A DNA stretch of 64,000 nt from NCBI RefSeq assembly GCF_014831675.1, contig NZ_VJXY01000006.1:174084-238083 (forward strand). Reading direction: 5' to 3'. This DNA is from Komarekiella delphini-convector SJRDD-AB1 (lineage in GTDB: Bacteria > Cyanobacteriota > Cyanobacteriia > Cyanobacteriales > Nostocaceae). Below the pieces are notes generated by a model. That model saw nothing but the letters and a program-made list of their open reading frames with translations. It had not been told where the DNA came from and did not search any database. Numbering within the stretch: position 1 is the first letter of the stretch; every line of letters begins with the position of its first letter. This document shows positions 1 to 10,678 of the stretch, piece by piece. The position numbers and the translations under genes are program-made.

Positions 1-560
1 ATTAAAAAAATAGGAATATTCTTTTCACAGCGAACGTTCGTACCTGGTAAAGTAGTTTCTATTACTAATATTGTTGGTCTAAATCTCTCCCAATTACCAC
101 CTAAAACAACTTGATCTTCTACTCCTTCAACATCAATTTTGAGAAAATCAATTTTTTGATTCACATATTCTCTACATACTTCTGCTAAAGTTTTAACGAA
201 AACAGTATATTGAGAAATATCTAAACCTTTATCCTTGGCAAGTTTATAAGCTATTTCTTTATTTAAAGTAGAGTTACCAGGTTGTCCTACTATTTGAAAA
301 AACTCTAGATACCCTTCTGAATTACTTAGAGCAACATTCAGATTAATATCTCTCGGACGCTCTTGCTCAAATAAGTTATGGCATTCTTTTATTGGTTCTA
401 TATTTATTCCTGACCATCCAAGATCATAAAAAGCTTTGGTTACTGAACAAAAAGTTGGATGCAAAGCTCCTACATCAATATAAAACCCCTTTGTTTTATG
501 TTTAAATACTCTATTAAGTAAAACATCTTCAAAATTTTGGGCATAAGAAATAAATGTCAT
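1..560 (-). CDS. FkbM-family SAM-dependent methyltransferase, 3' end cut by window edge
   Basis: The frame opens with ATG at 560-558 and stays open to the window edge (about 186 codons). The N-terminus MTFISYAQNFEDVLL and the later motifs FYIDVGALHP, INIEPIKE and DFLKIDVEGVEDQV are typical of FkbM-type methyltransferases. The GxH segment binds SAM, and DVEG follows in the core of the Rossmann fold. Members usually O-methylate sugars, lipopolysaccharide-type glycans or secondary metabolites; the substrate cannot be told here. The C-terminus lies outside the window. The gene faces away from the next gene, and the neighbour to the left is unseen. The family assignment is firm; the function is inferred only from the family. 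Confidence 0.85.
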   Translation of the reverse strand, partial: MTFISYAQNFEDVLLNRVFKHKTKGFYIDVGALHPTFCSVTKAFYDLGWSGINIEPIKECHNLFEQERPRDINLNVALSNSEGYLEFFQIVGQPGNSTLNKEIAYKLAKDKGLDISQYTVFVKTLAEVCREYVNQKIDFLKIDVEGVEDQVVLGGNWERFRPTILVIETTLPGTNVRCEKNIPIFL

Positions 561-668
561 TTTTACTAACTTCGCTCCTATAAATGTTCAACACTTAATT
601 TAGTGATGATAATTTTAGTTAAATAGTCTAATTAGACAATATCAGTGAAGTTTTTTTTGGCTATTTGT

Positions 669-1067
669 CTACCGATCGCTCTTACTCTCTTGCTTCTTAA
701 TCTGCTCCAATACAACTTTGTAATCTTGTCGATTCGGGTGCAACTTCACCAGCTTCTCTAAAAGTTCCATCGCACCTTTAGCATCTTTCAATTGCAGCCG
801 CAGCAAAGATAGTTTCTCCAATGCTGTTCGGTTTTCTGGTTCCCGCTGTAAAACTAGCTCGTAACCTCGCGCCTGTTGCTGTAATGCTGACTCAGCAGAA
901 GGAGATGCAATTGCTGACTTAGGTTGGCTAGCTTGTTGGATTGCAGGAATTACTGCAAACACCGTAGAACCAAGGAACGATATTATCGAGACTATTGTTA
1001 AAAACTTTTTTCGCCGCTCAATCTGCTTTTTGCGGGAAATTAAGTATTCTTCCCCCGGATTAGGCAT
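669..1067 (-). CDS. Small membrane-anchored TPR protein
   Basis: 132 residues. A basic stretch (KKQIERRKK) is followed by one hydrophobic segment at about residues 22-42, then a Pro/Ser/Ala/Gln linker. A TPR-like helical hairpin lies at about 67-125 ([21 protein letters not shown] and the next repeat ending [11 protein letters not shown]). The likely topology is a bitopic inner-membrane or thylakoid protein with the TPR as a protein-binding domain. It stands alone, with about 0.9 kb of non-coding DNA upstream. The specific partner is unknown. The coding call is well supported by the domain structure. Confidence 0.75.
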   Translation of the reverse strand: MPNPGEEYLISRKKQIERRKKFLTIVSIISFLGSTVFAVIPAIQQASQPKSAIASPSAESALQQQARGYELVLQREPENRTALEKLSLLRLQLKDAKGAMELLEKLVKLHPNRQDYKVVLEQIKKQESKSDR

Positions 1068-1960
1068 GTCTCAATAGCTGCTGTGGTAAATACTTAGGTA
1101 ACAGCTAGCCTCCCGTTCTGAGGATACCCACCCGCTCAACAGAAACTATCATCTTGGCTGCAAATTTTTTACACAAAATTCAAAAAACTAATTCTGAATA
1201 TAAGAAAGCTTTATGGTAATGCAATGATGCACCAATATCTTTGTCATGCGATCGCCTCCGGCGGGGCGTAGCCCATCGCCCCCATCCTACCAAGGCTTTT
1301 TCTTTGAGAAAATCCCTTCCTACGTGTTTTCTACAAGATTTATTCTTCAGGTAAAGTATTAAAAATATATAAAGTTTTGCTTTGAATTTGTCTAATTCCC
1401 GATGTTTGCGATAATCTAAAGAACATTTTAATAAAAATAAAAAGTTTAAAATCAATTGCAAATTTCACCGTTAGCCAAAAACATTCAAAATAGCCCGTAT
1501 TGCATAGATTTTTCAATAAGCAGACATATTGTGACTAAAACAAATATAAGTTTATCAGTCGTATTTGGCTGCGCTACTGGTGCAAGTTCCCGGATGGCTA
1601 GATTTTTTCGCTTGGCGTCCATGAGAACTTATACTTTCCCTTATAAGCACTTCTTATCTCTTTTTTGAGTTGTGTAAAGGTTAAGGCGTAAGGAGTAGAT
1701 TTCAGCCTTTCCCCTTTTCCCTTTCCTTCTTAACCGAAAGGTGTTGCATGAGAACTGCTTTGCAAAATTTAAGTTTTCTGGTGGTGATTACCGTACAAAA
1801 CCGAAATTAAGAGCAAATTAATAGAGTTTGTTATGGTATAGTTAAAAAGTTAAGACTAGCTTTACCAAAATACAGCACTCTACGGGCCGGCAACAATTGC
1901 AAAACGGAAAGCAGTTTTGATTAAGTATTTACCAAACAAAATCTGAATTCAATCGAGGTT
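1068..1960. other. Long intergenic region with no convincing gene
   Basis: About 0.9 kb between divergent genes. It contains a HIP1-linked GC-rich patch near 1249-1290 (gcgatcgcctccgg then ggggcgtagcccat), a kind of repeat seen elsewhere in the window. The open frames here (1180-1461 minus and 1456-1668 plus) have no recognisable motif and no ribosome-binding site. The promoter of the DUF4327 gene should lie in the right-hand part. Confidence 0.5.
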
Positions 1961-2179
1961 ATGACTCAGCAAGTGATTCACCCAATGGTGAAATTGCAGC
2001 GTAACGTGCAATCACTCGTGGAATCGAATATTATCAAGCAAACTGATAGTATCTGGAAAATTGCCTTACTCTACGGCAATGAGTGGCAGCACTGGAAACA
2101 AGAACTGCAAGACTTTGGGTTTAGTATGCAAGATCCAATTAGCGAATTGCTAGCTGTAGAAGCTTGGGATGAAGAATAA
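1961..2179 (+). CDS. DUF4327 family protein
   Basis: 72 residues (MTQQVIHPMVKLQRN... to AVEAWDEE). The sequence matches the short cyanobacterial DUF4327 family: an N-terminal MVKLQR..V.SLV segment, a central IWKIALLYG, and an acidic C-terminus. The function is unknown. The family is small, soluble and almost restricted to cyanobacteria. It is transcribed alone and converges on the FHA kinase gene at 2242. Confidence 0.85.
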   Translation: MTQQVIHPMVKLQRNVQSLVESNIIKQTDSIWKIALLYGNEWQHWKQELQDFGFSMQDPISELLAVEAWDEE

Positions 2180-2241
2180 AAACTGGAGATGAGGGGGATA
2201 AGGAAGAGTAATAATTGCTTCCCCTGCTCCCTCATCGCTCT

Positions 2242-3510
2242 TTATTGGCAAGCAGCTAACGCAGCAGCCAAATGCTTTGCAGTTTGATAGCGATCGCGTG
2301 GCAGTGGTTCTGTAACTTTGTCAATAATATCTCTTAATTGGGAACTAATAGTCGGAACCTTTGCCACATCAAATTTGAAATTTCGTCCCCGTTGGCGATA
2401 GTACTTAAAAGGGTTTTCGCCAGTGAGCAGAAAAATTAACGTTGGCCCAATCGCATATAAATCAGATTGAGTCAAAGGCTGTCCCCGTTCTTGTTCGGGA
2501 GCACAGTAACCTTCTGCACCAATACGAGTTCCAGGTGCCGTACCAATTTCCTTAACAGCGCCAAAATCCAGTACTACTATACGATTATTAAAATTCCGCA
2601 CCATTAAGTTTGCGGGTTTGATATCGCGGTGAATTAATGGAGGTTCTTGGCTATGAAGATAGTCTAAGATATCACAAGTTTGAATCATCCAGGCGATCGC
2701 TTGGTTTGGCGTCACTGGCCCAGTCGTATAGACACGTTTTTCTAAATCTTGTCCGTGGATTAACTCCATTGCCAAGTATTTTTTTCCGTCTTCTACAAAA
2801 AAGTCATAATACTTAGGAATTCCAGGATGGTTAAGGGATTTGAGAGTGTGCGCCTCGCGTTCAAATAACTCTTGAGCTTTGGCAATCCTAACCATATCAG
2901 CATTCATCTGCTTCAACACCAGCAGTTGAGGGATACCCGCAATTAAACCTGCTGCATCCCAAGCAAGATACGTAGTACCCATACCCCCTTGTCCCAGGGT
3001 TCGCAACACCTGATAGTAGCGAATCGTCTGTTGTACAGACAGGGGTTGACCACAATGGATACAAAACAAATTGTTTGCAGAGTTTCCCTCGTGCGTGCAA
3101 GTGCTTGCAAGGTTATTCTTTGAAGAGAGTGTTGCAGTAGCATTTTCCACTGTCTCTTGAATATCTGGCGATCGCGACCAAGTATTTGATTTTGTTACCT
3201 GCTGTTGGAATTGTAATATTGGGCCTCCTTGTGCCAGTTGCAGGAGAGAATTATCTGGTAGCGGACTTTGAGTAACAAGCACGCCATTGAGAAAAGTCCC
3301 ATTTGTACCTGTACTAGTTACCTTCCAAGAAACGCCATTGCTAACAGAACTGACTCGCTTAAGTTCTAAATGATGCCGAGAAACCAAATTATCAGTCAAA
3401 ACAACGTGATTATCCGCTGCTCGGCCAATCCGAATCACAGAGGAATTTTCAAAGCACCACTGCTTAAGCGGCGTTTTTTGTTGCGGTTCCAACAGTGTTA
3501 GAGTAACCAC
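2242..3510 (-). CDS. FHA domain-containing serine/threonine protein kinase
   Basis: 422 residues. Residues about 24-85 form an FHA domain that binds phosphothreonine (IRIGR, LVSRHHL, GTNGTFLNG). A zinc-ribbon-like half motif follows (C..H.......FCIHCGQPL, about 137-158). The Hanks-type kinase domain spans about 168-420: glycine loop GQGGMGTTY, VLKQM lysine, catalytic HRDIKPANL, DFG in DFGAVKE, and APEQ. All catalytic residues are present, so it should be active and soluble. It lies 107 bp downstream of a PP2C phosphatase gene on the same strand, which suggests one reversible-phosphorylation module. Substrates are unknown. Confidence 0.92.
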   Translation of the reverse strand: MVTLTLLEPQQKTPLKQWCFENSSVIRIGRAADNHVVLTDNLVSRHHLELKRVSSVSNGVSWKVTSTGTNGTFLNGVLVTQSPLPDNSLLQLAQGGPILQFQQQVTKSNTWSRSPDIQETVENATATLSSKNNLASTCTHEGNSANNLFCIHCGQPLSVQQTIRYYQVLRTLGQGGMGTTYLAWDAAGLIAGIPQLLVLKQMNADMVRIAKAQELFEREAHTLKSLNHPGIPKYYDFFVEDGKKYLAMELIHGQDLEKRVYTTGPVTPNQAIAWMIQTCDILDYLHSQEPPLIHRDIKPANLMVRNFNNRIVVLDFGAVKEIGTAPGTRIGAEGYCAPEQERGQPLTQSDLYAIGPTLIFLLTGENPFKYYRQRGRNFKFDVAKVPTISSQLRDIIDKVTEPLPRDRYQTAKHLAAALAACQ

Positions 3511-3617
3511 AATACGACCTAAAAGGTAAAAGGATAGGAATTGACGATTGGGGACTAGGGATTAGGATGAGGTATTAGGCATTAGGAAAACTTTCCCCAG
3601 TCCTAGTTCCCTCATTA

Positions 3618-5585
3618 CTAACTTTCCAGATTTGGGCGCACTTTTGCCCGGATCAGTATACCAGTAATATTGTCATGACCATTGTATTGGTTTGCCAAAT
3701 CAATTAAGTCTGTGACGCCTCGCTCTAGGTTTGCGCCAGAACTAAGCAAGGGTTCTAAGTGAGTCTGCCAATGGGTTTCTAGCAAATTATTATCTGATAG
3801 ACCATCGGATACCAAAAGCAGAATGGTATCTTCATTTATCTCAAAAAACTCCACATCGGGATTAATCGAGTGTTTATCACGGGGGCCCAAGGCTTGGGTA
3901 AGTTGGTAGGCATCCGGGCGGGCATAAGCTATGCTCTCTTCAACTCCTCTGGCTATTTCTCGTTGACCAACTTCGTGATCTACAGTGATTTGTTCTAGTC
4001 CTTGCTTGCGCGTCAGGCAGTAGAGGCGGCTATCTCCCACATGAGCAACTGCTGCTTGATTGCCTTGAATTAACAGCATCACTAGAGTTGTACCCATGCG
4101 CCCGACTCCAGAACGAGCATCTTGTTGATTGAGTTCGTAAATTGCTTCATTAGCTAAATAAACTGCTTCACGAATGCTATGTTCTGTTGGCAGTTGGTTA
4201 GTAATCCAGTGTTGTTGAAAATATTGCCGCAGGGTGTTGACTGCTAACTCACTAGCTATCTCGCCACCGGCGTGTCCACCCATACCATCGCAGAGAATAT
4301 ATAAACCCTGTGCTTGGAGGATGCGGCTTTTGGGAAATTCTAGCTTGTGAATTTTAGTTTCAATACCAAAGTAGTCTTCATTATGATCACGTTGTCGCCC
4401 TACATCTGTACGTCCTGCGTCCTCCAAGCTGCTTAATTGCATTGCAAGCACGATTGTTGGCAGCTCATCAGTTCTGGCATTGATATCTTCTGGCTCATCT
4501 AATTGCATGATTGTAGGCGCAGTAGGATGTTTCTGTTGTGTTGCAGGTATTGCATCGGATGCTTCTAATTCTGAGGAAATTGCCTCCAAACGCGATCGCA
4601 ACTGTGCGATCGTCTTAATATTACCCAGTTCCAAATCCCCCAACATCTGGACTACAGAACCAAATTGAGTGCGTTGAGACTGTCTAAATAGTGCCTGCCA
4701 AACCCGCCCCAAAGCTTGGATTGTTAACGGCGGTTCTTGTTGGGCTTCTGTATCTTCTGGTGATTCAGTAGCAGGCTGAGAATTCCATGGTTCCAGATAT
4801 AACTGTCTAATCGCTAGTGTTTGGTCTTCATCCAAGCGTAAATTCGATAAATCCAAAAGACTTTGACGACAACCCACTGGTTCCAGTAGTACCCAGAGTT
4901 GAGTCATCTGATAACACCAGTGTAAAAGCTGTAATAAACTCGTTGACTCTTCTTGCCACAGATCAAGTAAATACTGCCAATTCGAGCGGTCTTCAATTAA
5001 TACCACCTGGGTATCACCCTGCTGCCAAGCATCGTGAATTAGCGGTATTTCTGGATGAGTTTGAGATTGTAAGTCAATATAAAGTTTAGCAAGGCTAGGT
5101 ATTTCGTTTGCTCCCTCTGATAGTGCTATCACTCCCTGTTGCTGATTTCCTAGCATTGCCTCAATGAGTGATATTTGATACGGTTGACAATCTAAAACTC
5201 GCACACACACTTCAGTAGGGGTTGCAATTTCCTTTTGGCTCAACGGCGGATCTAACAATTGATAGCGCTGCTGAGGGTCTAAATAGGAGCCAACCAAGAG
5301 TTCAGAAAAGGGGTTAGGAGGAAGAGAAGATGAGAGGGATAAGCTAGGATTTTCTCCCCCTGCTTCCCCTGCTCCCCCTACTTCCCTCCCTCCCAAAGCT
5401 TTCTTGGCAATAATTGCCCACCACACTGTTCCGCACTCCGCGCCGCAGTTTTGACAACTTTGTGCATCTACGGGTACTTCAGTACTGCATTCAGGACAAA
5501 CTTTGTGAGTCAGAGACGTACCACAGTTTTGACAAAATTTGTTTGTATTGGGGTTTTCAAATTTACACTGAGGGCAAATCAGCAT
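3618..5585 (-). CDS. Zinc-ribbon PP2C-type protein serine/threonine phosphatase
   Basis: 655 residues. The N-terminus carries two double zinc-ribbon motifs (CPQCKFENPNTNKFCQNCG and CPECSTEVPVDAQSCQNCG). A middle region without a known fold follows, then a PP2C domain at about 395-650. Metal-binding and catalytic motifs are visible: GRQRDHNEDY, CDGMGGHAGG, GTTLV, HVGDSRLY, SDGLSDNN and GHDNITG. It is a Mg/Mn-dependent phosphatase, probably opposing the adjacent FHA kinase. Residues about 62-90 are low complexity (Gly/Ser/Leu/Pro) and match repeat-like DNA at 5316-5402. A second protein with the same plan is encoded at 44595. Confidence 0.92.
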   Translation of the reverse strand: MLICPQCKFENPNTNKFCQNCGTSLTHKVCPECSTEVPVDAQSCQNCGAECGTVWWAIIAKKALGGREVGGAGEAGGENPSLSLSSSLPPNPFSELLVGSYLDPQQRYQLLDPPLSQKEIATPTEVCVRVLDCQPYQISLIEAMLGNQQQGVIALSEGANEIPSLAKLYIDLQSQTHPEIPLIHDAWQQGDTQVVLIEDRSNWQYLLDLWQEESTSLLQLLHWCYQMTQLWVLLEPVGCRQSLLDLSNLRLDEDQTLAIRQLYLEPWNSQPATESPEDTEAQQEPPLTIQALGRVWQALFRQSQRTQFGSVVQMLGDLELGNIKTIAQLRSRLEAISSELEASDAIPATQQKHPTAPTIMQLDEPEDINARTDELPTIVLAMQLSSLEDAGRTDVGRQRDHNEDYFGIETKIHKLEFPKSRILQAQGLYILCDGMGGHAGGEIASELAVNTLRQYFQQHWITNQLPTEHSIREAVYLANEAIYELNQQDARSGVGRMGTTLVMLLIQGNQAAVAHVGDSRLYCLTRKQGLEQITVDHEVGQREIARGVEESIAYARPDAYQLTQALGPRDKHSINPDVEFFEINEDTILLLVSDGLSDNNLLETHWQTHLEPLLSSGANLERGVTDLIDLANQYNGHDNITGILIRAKVRPNLES

Positions 5586-5816
5586 AGTGGAAGTTCCTTA
5601 ATTCCCGTTCCAAAGTGCTTTTAGCCACTAAGATCCAAAGTGCCACAATTGGCTACCCCTGCCTACATCAGACCTACAAGAGATTGTGGTTTCACCAGTG
5701 AATTTTGGTGGCAGTATTAATTGTGACGCATATTAGCTAAATATTTCAGATATTGGCATTTAATTCCTCACAAATGCGAGAACACAGAAGTATGGGAAGG
5801 GGGAGTAATTTTGTAT

Positions 5817-5965
5817 TAGGACTTACGCACACTCTACGACTTCTTCTCTACGAGAGGCTTCGCGTTGGCGGAAGCCTCTCGTAGAGAAGGCGTCTTGGCG
5901 GTATGCCTCCGGCACGCTACGCGAACGATAAATTAAGCTTTTGGGCGATTTTTGCGTAAGTCCTA
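5817..5965. mobile_element. 149-bp MITE with 13-bp perfect terminal inverted repeats
   Basis: TAGGACTTACGCA at 5817-5829 is repeated exactly in inverse at 5953-5965. The element is flanked by a direct repeat TGTAT (5812-5816 and 5966-5970), consistent with a 5-bp target duplication. Inside is a perfect 19-bp hairpin (5843-5861 with 5871-5889, 9-nt loop). It has no coding capacity, so it must have been moved in trans by a transposase. Confidence 0.8.
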
Positions 5966-6112
5966 TGTATTTTAAATGAGTGGGCGATTTTTAACAGTTA
6001 TCAGTCAAGAATGAGGTGTTTATCCTTGGGTTTAAGTCCCCCACCAATTGGTGGTAGGTATTGTTTGACAGTTATTCAGTCAGTCATCAGTTTTTTCTGA
6101 CCACTGTTTACT

Positions 6113-6171
6113 GTTTACTGTTTACTGTTGACTGTTGACTGTTGACTGTTGACTGTTGACTGTTCACTGTT
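6113..6171. repeat. Heptameric short tandem repeat (ACTGTTG/ACTGTTT)
   Basis: About eight contiguous copies of ACTGTTT, then ACTGTTG, in the spacer downstream of the histidine kinase gene. This is an STRR-type heptamer repeat as known from heterocystous cyanobacteria. Confidence 0.85.
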
Positions 6172-6230
6172 TTAAATTATTCCTTTCCCCTTGTCTTTCC
6201 ATCTCCCCCTCCTCTTGTGTGCCTCACCTT

Positions 6231-7613
6231 TCAGTTCATTGCTAGTTGGATAATAAAACAGGTACGGTTTGACCCACTTTCAACCTTAATTGTTCCTCCC
6301 ATGTGTTTGATGAGTTTTTGTACTAGTGCTAACCCTAATCCTGTGCCACCCTGCTTCCAAGGATCATTACTGGGAATGCGGTAAAATTTCCCGAAAATGC
6401 GTAATAATTCAACGGCAGGAATTTCAACGCCAGAATTAATCACTTGGAATTGGATGTTTTGAGATTTTAGTTGAGCAATCACGGTGATTTCTGCATTTGG
6501 GGGGCTGAATTTGCAAGCATTGGTGAGTAGTTCTATCAAGATACGTTCTAGACTAAATGGATCGCACGCAAGTAGAGGAAGATTAGGAGCCACCTGGAGG
6601 TGGAAATTTTGCTGATGGGAGTTGCGCTTTCGTGCTTTAAACATCTCTAGCACCCGCCAAAGCCATTCCTGTACTTGAATTGTTTCCAGTACCCAGGGTT
6701 TAGCGCCTGCATCTAGCCGTTGCAAATCTAGGAAGTTATTAATGAGATTAATTTCTCGCTCACACTCGTTGTCTAAAATTTCAAAATAGCGGGAAGCTTT
6801 CGAGCGTTCTGCTTGTGGCTTTGCCATTTGTGACAAAAAGTTTTGCTCTTGATCGAGTGCGATTCCTAGCATTTGAATCGCCATTTTCATATTAGTTAAT
6901 GGTGTGCGTAATTCGTGGGAAACTGTACTGAGAAATTCATCCTTTAAGCGGTTGAGGCTGTTGATTTCCTTTAATTGCGATCGCGCCACTTCCTGAATCT
7001 GTTTCAAGGCATCTGGAAATTTGTGCTCTGTGATGTCAGCAGCCTTAGTAATAGGATCAAAGCTTTGTTTGCTTTCTTTTAAAGCATCTTGCGTCTGCTT
7101 GTGAGCAGTGATATCCTCACAAACCATAAGAATGACTGGATTTTTATAATGTCCCTCGCCAGTAGGCAATATTCGCATCACGATTCTTACCCAGACAATC
7201 TTGCTGGCTGGGCAATTCAAGCGAAATTCCCAATTAGCAACTTCACTATTGGGCAAAGCGTTAAATAAATTTATAAATGCATCAGAAAGCTTTTGTTGAT
7301 CTGATTGATCAAACAAATTAAAAATAGGTTTATTGAGCAATTGTTCAGAAGTGTAACCAAGACAATTTGCACCAAAGTTGTTTACAGACAAAATTATCCC
7401 TGTCGCATCTAGACTAAAGTAAATAGAGGGGATATTTTCATAAAGCCTACGATACCACTGAAGTTCCTCTTGAGTATTACGCAAGGTTTCTATTGTGCAA
7501 AGTTCTGAATCGGTAGCTCGTTCAGGCACAAGTTCTAGGCGTTTAGGTATTGTAGATAAAATATCTTGTTGTTGGCGATTGTGATACCAGATCGATTGCT
7601 GATTACGGCTCAT
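6231..7613 (-). CDS. PAS domain sensor histidine kinase
   Basis: 460 residues, no membrane segment. A PAS domain occupies about 52-170 (IPSIYFSLDATGIILSVN, LGYTSEQLL, ILMVCEDIT). A linker leads to the HisKA dimerisation domain with the phospho-acceptor His233 in VSHELRTPLT. The HATPase_c domain spans about 340-455 (N box ELLTNACKFSP, G box GGTGLGLALVQKL). It is a soluble two-component sensor. No response regulator gene is adjacent, so the partner is unknown. Confidence 0.92.
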   Translation of the reverse strand: MSRNQQSIWYHNRQQQDILSTIPKRLELVPERATDSELCTIETLRNTQEELQWYRRLYENIPSIYFSLDATGIILSVNNFGANCLGYTSEQLLNKPIFNLFDQSDQQKLSDAFINLFNALPNSEVANWEFRLNCPASKIVWVRIVMRILPTGEGHYKNPVILMVCEDITAHKQTQDALKESKQSFDPITKAADITEHKFPDALKQIQEVARSQLKEINSLNRLKDEFLSTVSHELRTPLTNMKMAIQMLGIALDQEQNFLSQMAKPQAERSKASRYFEILDNECEREINLINNFLDLQRLDAGAKPWVLETIQVQEWLWRVLEMFKARKRNSHQQNFHLQVAPNLPLLACDPFSLERILIELLTNACKFSPPNAEITVIAQLKSQNIQFQVINSGVEIPAVELLRIFGKFYRIPSNDPWKQGGTGLGLALVQKLIKHMGGTIKVESGSNRTCFIIQLAMN

Positions 7614-7797
7614 AAAACTTCAACTTGCACACAAGCGCTGATTTTTACTAGGTAGGAATAAAAAAATAACATCATACTGCTTTTGACTTAAATTGTGTCA
7701 TTCGCTAAACACTTATTTCAGTAGTGCTGAGTATCGTTGGCGTAGCCCTGTTGAGAAGCCGACTGTGTAGGCAAATCTCACTGCTGGCTTTTAGCAA

Positions 7798-8418
7798 TCA
7801 GAACTTTAGTAATTTAGAATTGCTTTTATGTGCTTTAGGGGAATTATGCAGCGATTTGAGTTCAGATGATGTAAGGTCACGCCATTGACCAGGCTGTAAT
7901 CCATCTAGTTGTAGGTGGACGATGCTCACCCTGATCAATCGCAATGTTGGAAAACCCACAGCCGCAGTCATTCGCCGCACCTGGCGGTTTTTTCCCTCTG
8001 TTAAAGCCATTTCCAGCCAAGCTGTCGGTACATTTTTGCGAAATCTAATTGGCGGATTGCGATCGCATACTAGTGGTTCTTGTAACAATAGCCTCACTTT
8101 TGCTGGTAGAGTGCGGTAATCTTGAATTTCCACACCTGTTTGCAACTTGTTTATAGCATCTGCATCAGGAATACGCTCTACTTGCACCCAGTAAGTACGT
8201 TCATGCCCAAACCGCGGATGAGCAAGGCGATGTTGCAATTGTCCGTCGTTCGTCAACAACAAGAACCCTTCACTGTCCCAGTCCAAACGTCCCACAGGAT
8301 AAACATCAGGCACATCGATATAATCTTTCAGAGTGCTATGTTTGGGTGATTCCTGTGTAAACTGGCTGAGAACACCGTAGGGTTTATGAAAAATAATATA
8401 TCTATAGTGATTAGTCAT
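7798..8418 (-). CDS. rRNA large-subunit pseudouridine synthase E-like (RsuA/RluE family)
   Basis: 206 residues. The RsuA/RluB/E/F family core is clear: [13 protein letters not shown] near the N-terminus, the catalytic motif [17 protein letters not shown] with its conserved Asp, and [22 protein letters not shown] in the C-terminal half. It lacks an S4 domain and matches the short RluE type that modifies 23S rRNA. It is monocistronic. Confidence is high for the family and moderate for the exact target position. Confidence 0.88.
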   Translation of the reverse strand: MTNHYRYIIFHKPYGVLSQFTQESPKHSTLKDYIDVPDVYPVGRLDWDSEGFLLLTNDGQLQHRLAHPRFGHERTYWVQVERIPDADAINKLQTGVEIQDYRTLPAKVRLLLQEPLVCDRNPPIRFRKNVPTAWLEMALTEGKNRQVRRMTAAVGFPTLRLIRVSIVHLQLDGLQPGQWRDLTSSELKSLHNSPKAHKSNSKLLKF

Positions 8419-8460
8419 TTGTCAGTAGCAAGAAACAAACAACTGACAACTAACTAGCCA

Positions 8461-8645
8461 ATGCAGACTAGGCATCATAATAAATTTGATAGTAGGCTAA
8501 CTTTACAGCAACTAGCAGAAGCGATGAAAGCGCTCGGCTGTTACGAAACAATGAACTTAGATGGCAGTGCATCAAAAACCTTAGCTACCAACAGTAAAAT
8601 TTTAGTCCCTGCTGGATGACCACTGACTAACGTGATTGTATGTAT
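8461..8645 (+). pseudogene. Remnant of phosphodiester glycosidase (NAGPA-type) C-terminus
   Basis: From 8491 the frame reads LTLQQLAEAMKALGCYE, then MNLDGSASKTLA and LVPAG. It is stopped by TGA at 8617 and then continues in frame as PLTNVIV. This pattern (ALGC..A.NLDGG.S, then PAGRPLTN) is the C-terminal end of the phosphodiester glycosidase/NAGPA family. The stop lies exactly where Arg (CGA) is expected, and one Gly of NLDGG is Ser. The rest of the gene is missing upstream, so this is a decayed fragment. Confidence 0.6.
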
Positions 8646-8706
8646 CGCTTTTGCTCCATTAAATTACTCTAAAATATAGATCAGCTTTTATATCAAAGGC
8701 ACAGCT

Positions 8707-8883
8707 ATTCTTCCTACAGCAGCACAAGCCCTAAAATGTGTCTACCTGTGTCAATTATTGACGACTGTCTACAAACCAATTTACATGGTGCGTCTGGATG
8801 AGCGCACTGGAAAAATATTTATCTTGGCTGGAGAAGATATAAAAATTCTGATTAGTCGTGATGGCAACTGGGAATATCCATGA
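8707..8883 (+). CDS. DUF6888-like small protein, start unclear
   Basis: The frame is open from 8680 to the TGA at 8881-8883. It reads LPTAAQALKCVYLCQLL, TTVYKPIYMVRLDERTG and KIFILAGEDIKILIS, ending DGNWEYP. This matches the cyanobacterial DUF6888 family, whose genes commonly sit just before DUF6887 genes. The first ATG in frame (8785) would remove half of the domain. A full-length product of 58 residues would need the non-standard ATT at 8707, so the start codon may have been lost. The stop overlaps the next start in an ATGA quartet (8880-8883), which argues for translational coupling. The function is unknown. Confidence 0.55.
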   Translation: MLPTAAQALKCVYLCQLLTTVYKPIYMVRLDERTGKIFILAGEDIKILISRDGNWEYP

Positions 8884-9125
8884 GCAAACCAAACTTTGAT
8901 GCTATGACCAAGGCAGAATTATGCGCCTACGTTATTGCACACCAAGATGATCAAGAAGCTTTTTACGCACTTGTGGATCGTTTAACAGCAAAACCACCCT
9001 CTGGGACTTATCCCGCTTCCATGACCCCAGAAGAAATCCACAAAGCAATATTAGACATTATTCAACAGAAGCAGCGATGTCTACGACGGGCTGCGCCTAC
9101 GCAAGACTCCGAAAAAACTGCTTAA
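8880..9125 (+). CDS. DUF6887 family small protein
   Basis: 81 residues. It starts with ATG inside the upstream stop (ATGA) and reads MSKPNFDAMTKAELCAYV, then DDQEAFYALVDRL and MTPEEI, the pattern of cyanobacterial DUF6887 proteins. The last 15 or so residues (from CLRRAAP) are encoded by a GC-rich repeat-like stretch (9076-9110), so the C-terminus looks extended by repeat DNA. The paired architecture with DUF6888 recalls small two-gene modules, but no toxin or antitoxin motif is visible. The function is unknown. Confidence 0.7.
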   Translation: MSKPNFDAMTKAELCAYVIAHQDDQEAFYALVDRLTAKPPSGTYPASMTPEEIHKAILDIIQQKQRCLRRAAPTQDSEKTA

Positions 9126-9198
9126 CACCCACCGCCTTCACCTCAAGGAATTGTTAACACCTTTGCTTGCAGCCACATCCAAGGTGGTACAATCAACA

Positions 9199-10673
<1,475 letters not shown>

Positions 10674-10678
10674 CTGCC

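Noticed and set aside
1180-1668. Two open frames in the first long spacer
   Set aside because: No motif, no ribosome-binding site, and they overlap each other on opposite strands at the boundary near 1456.
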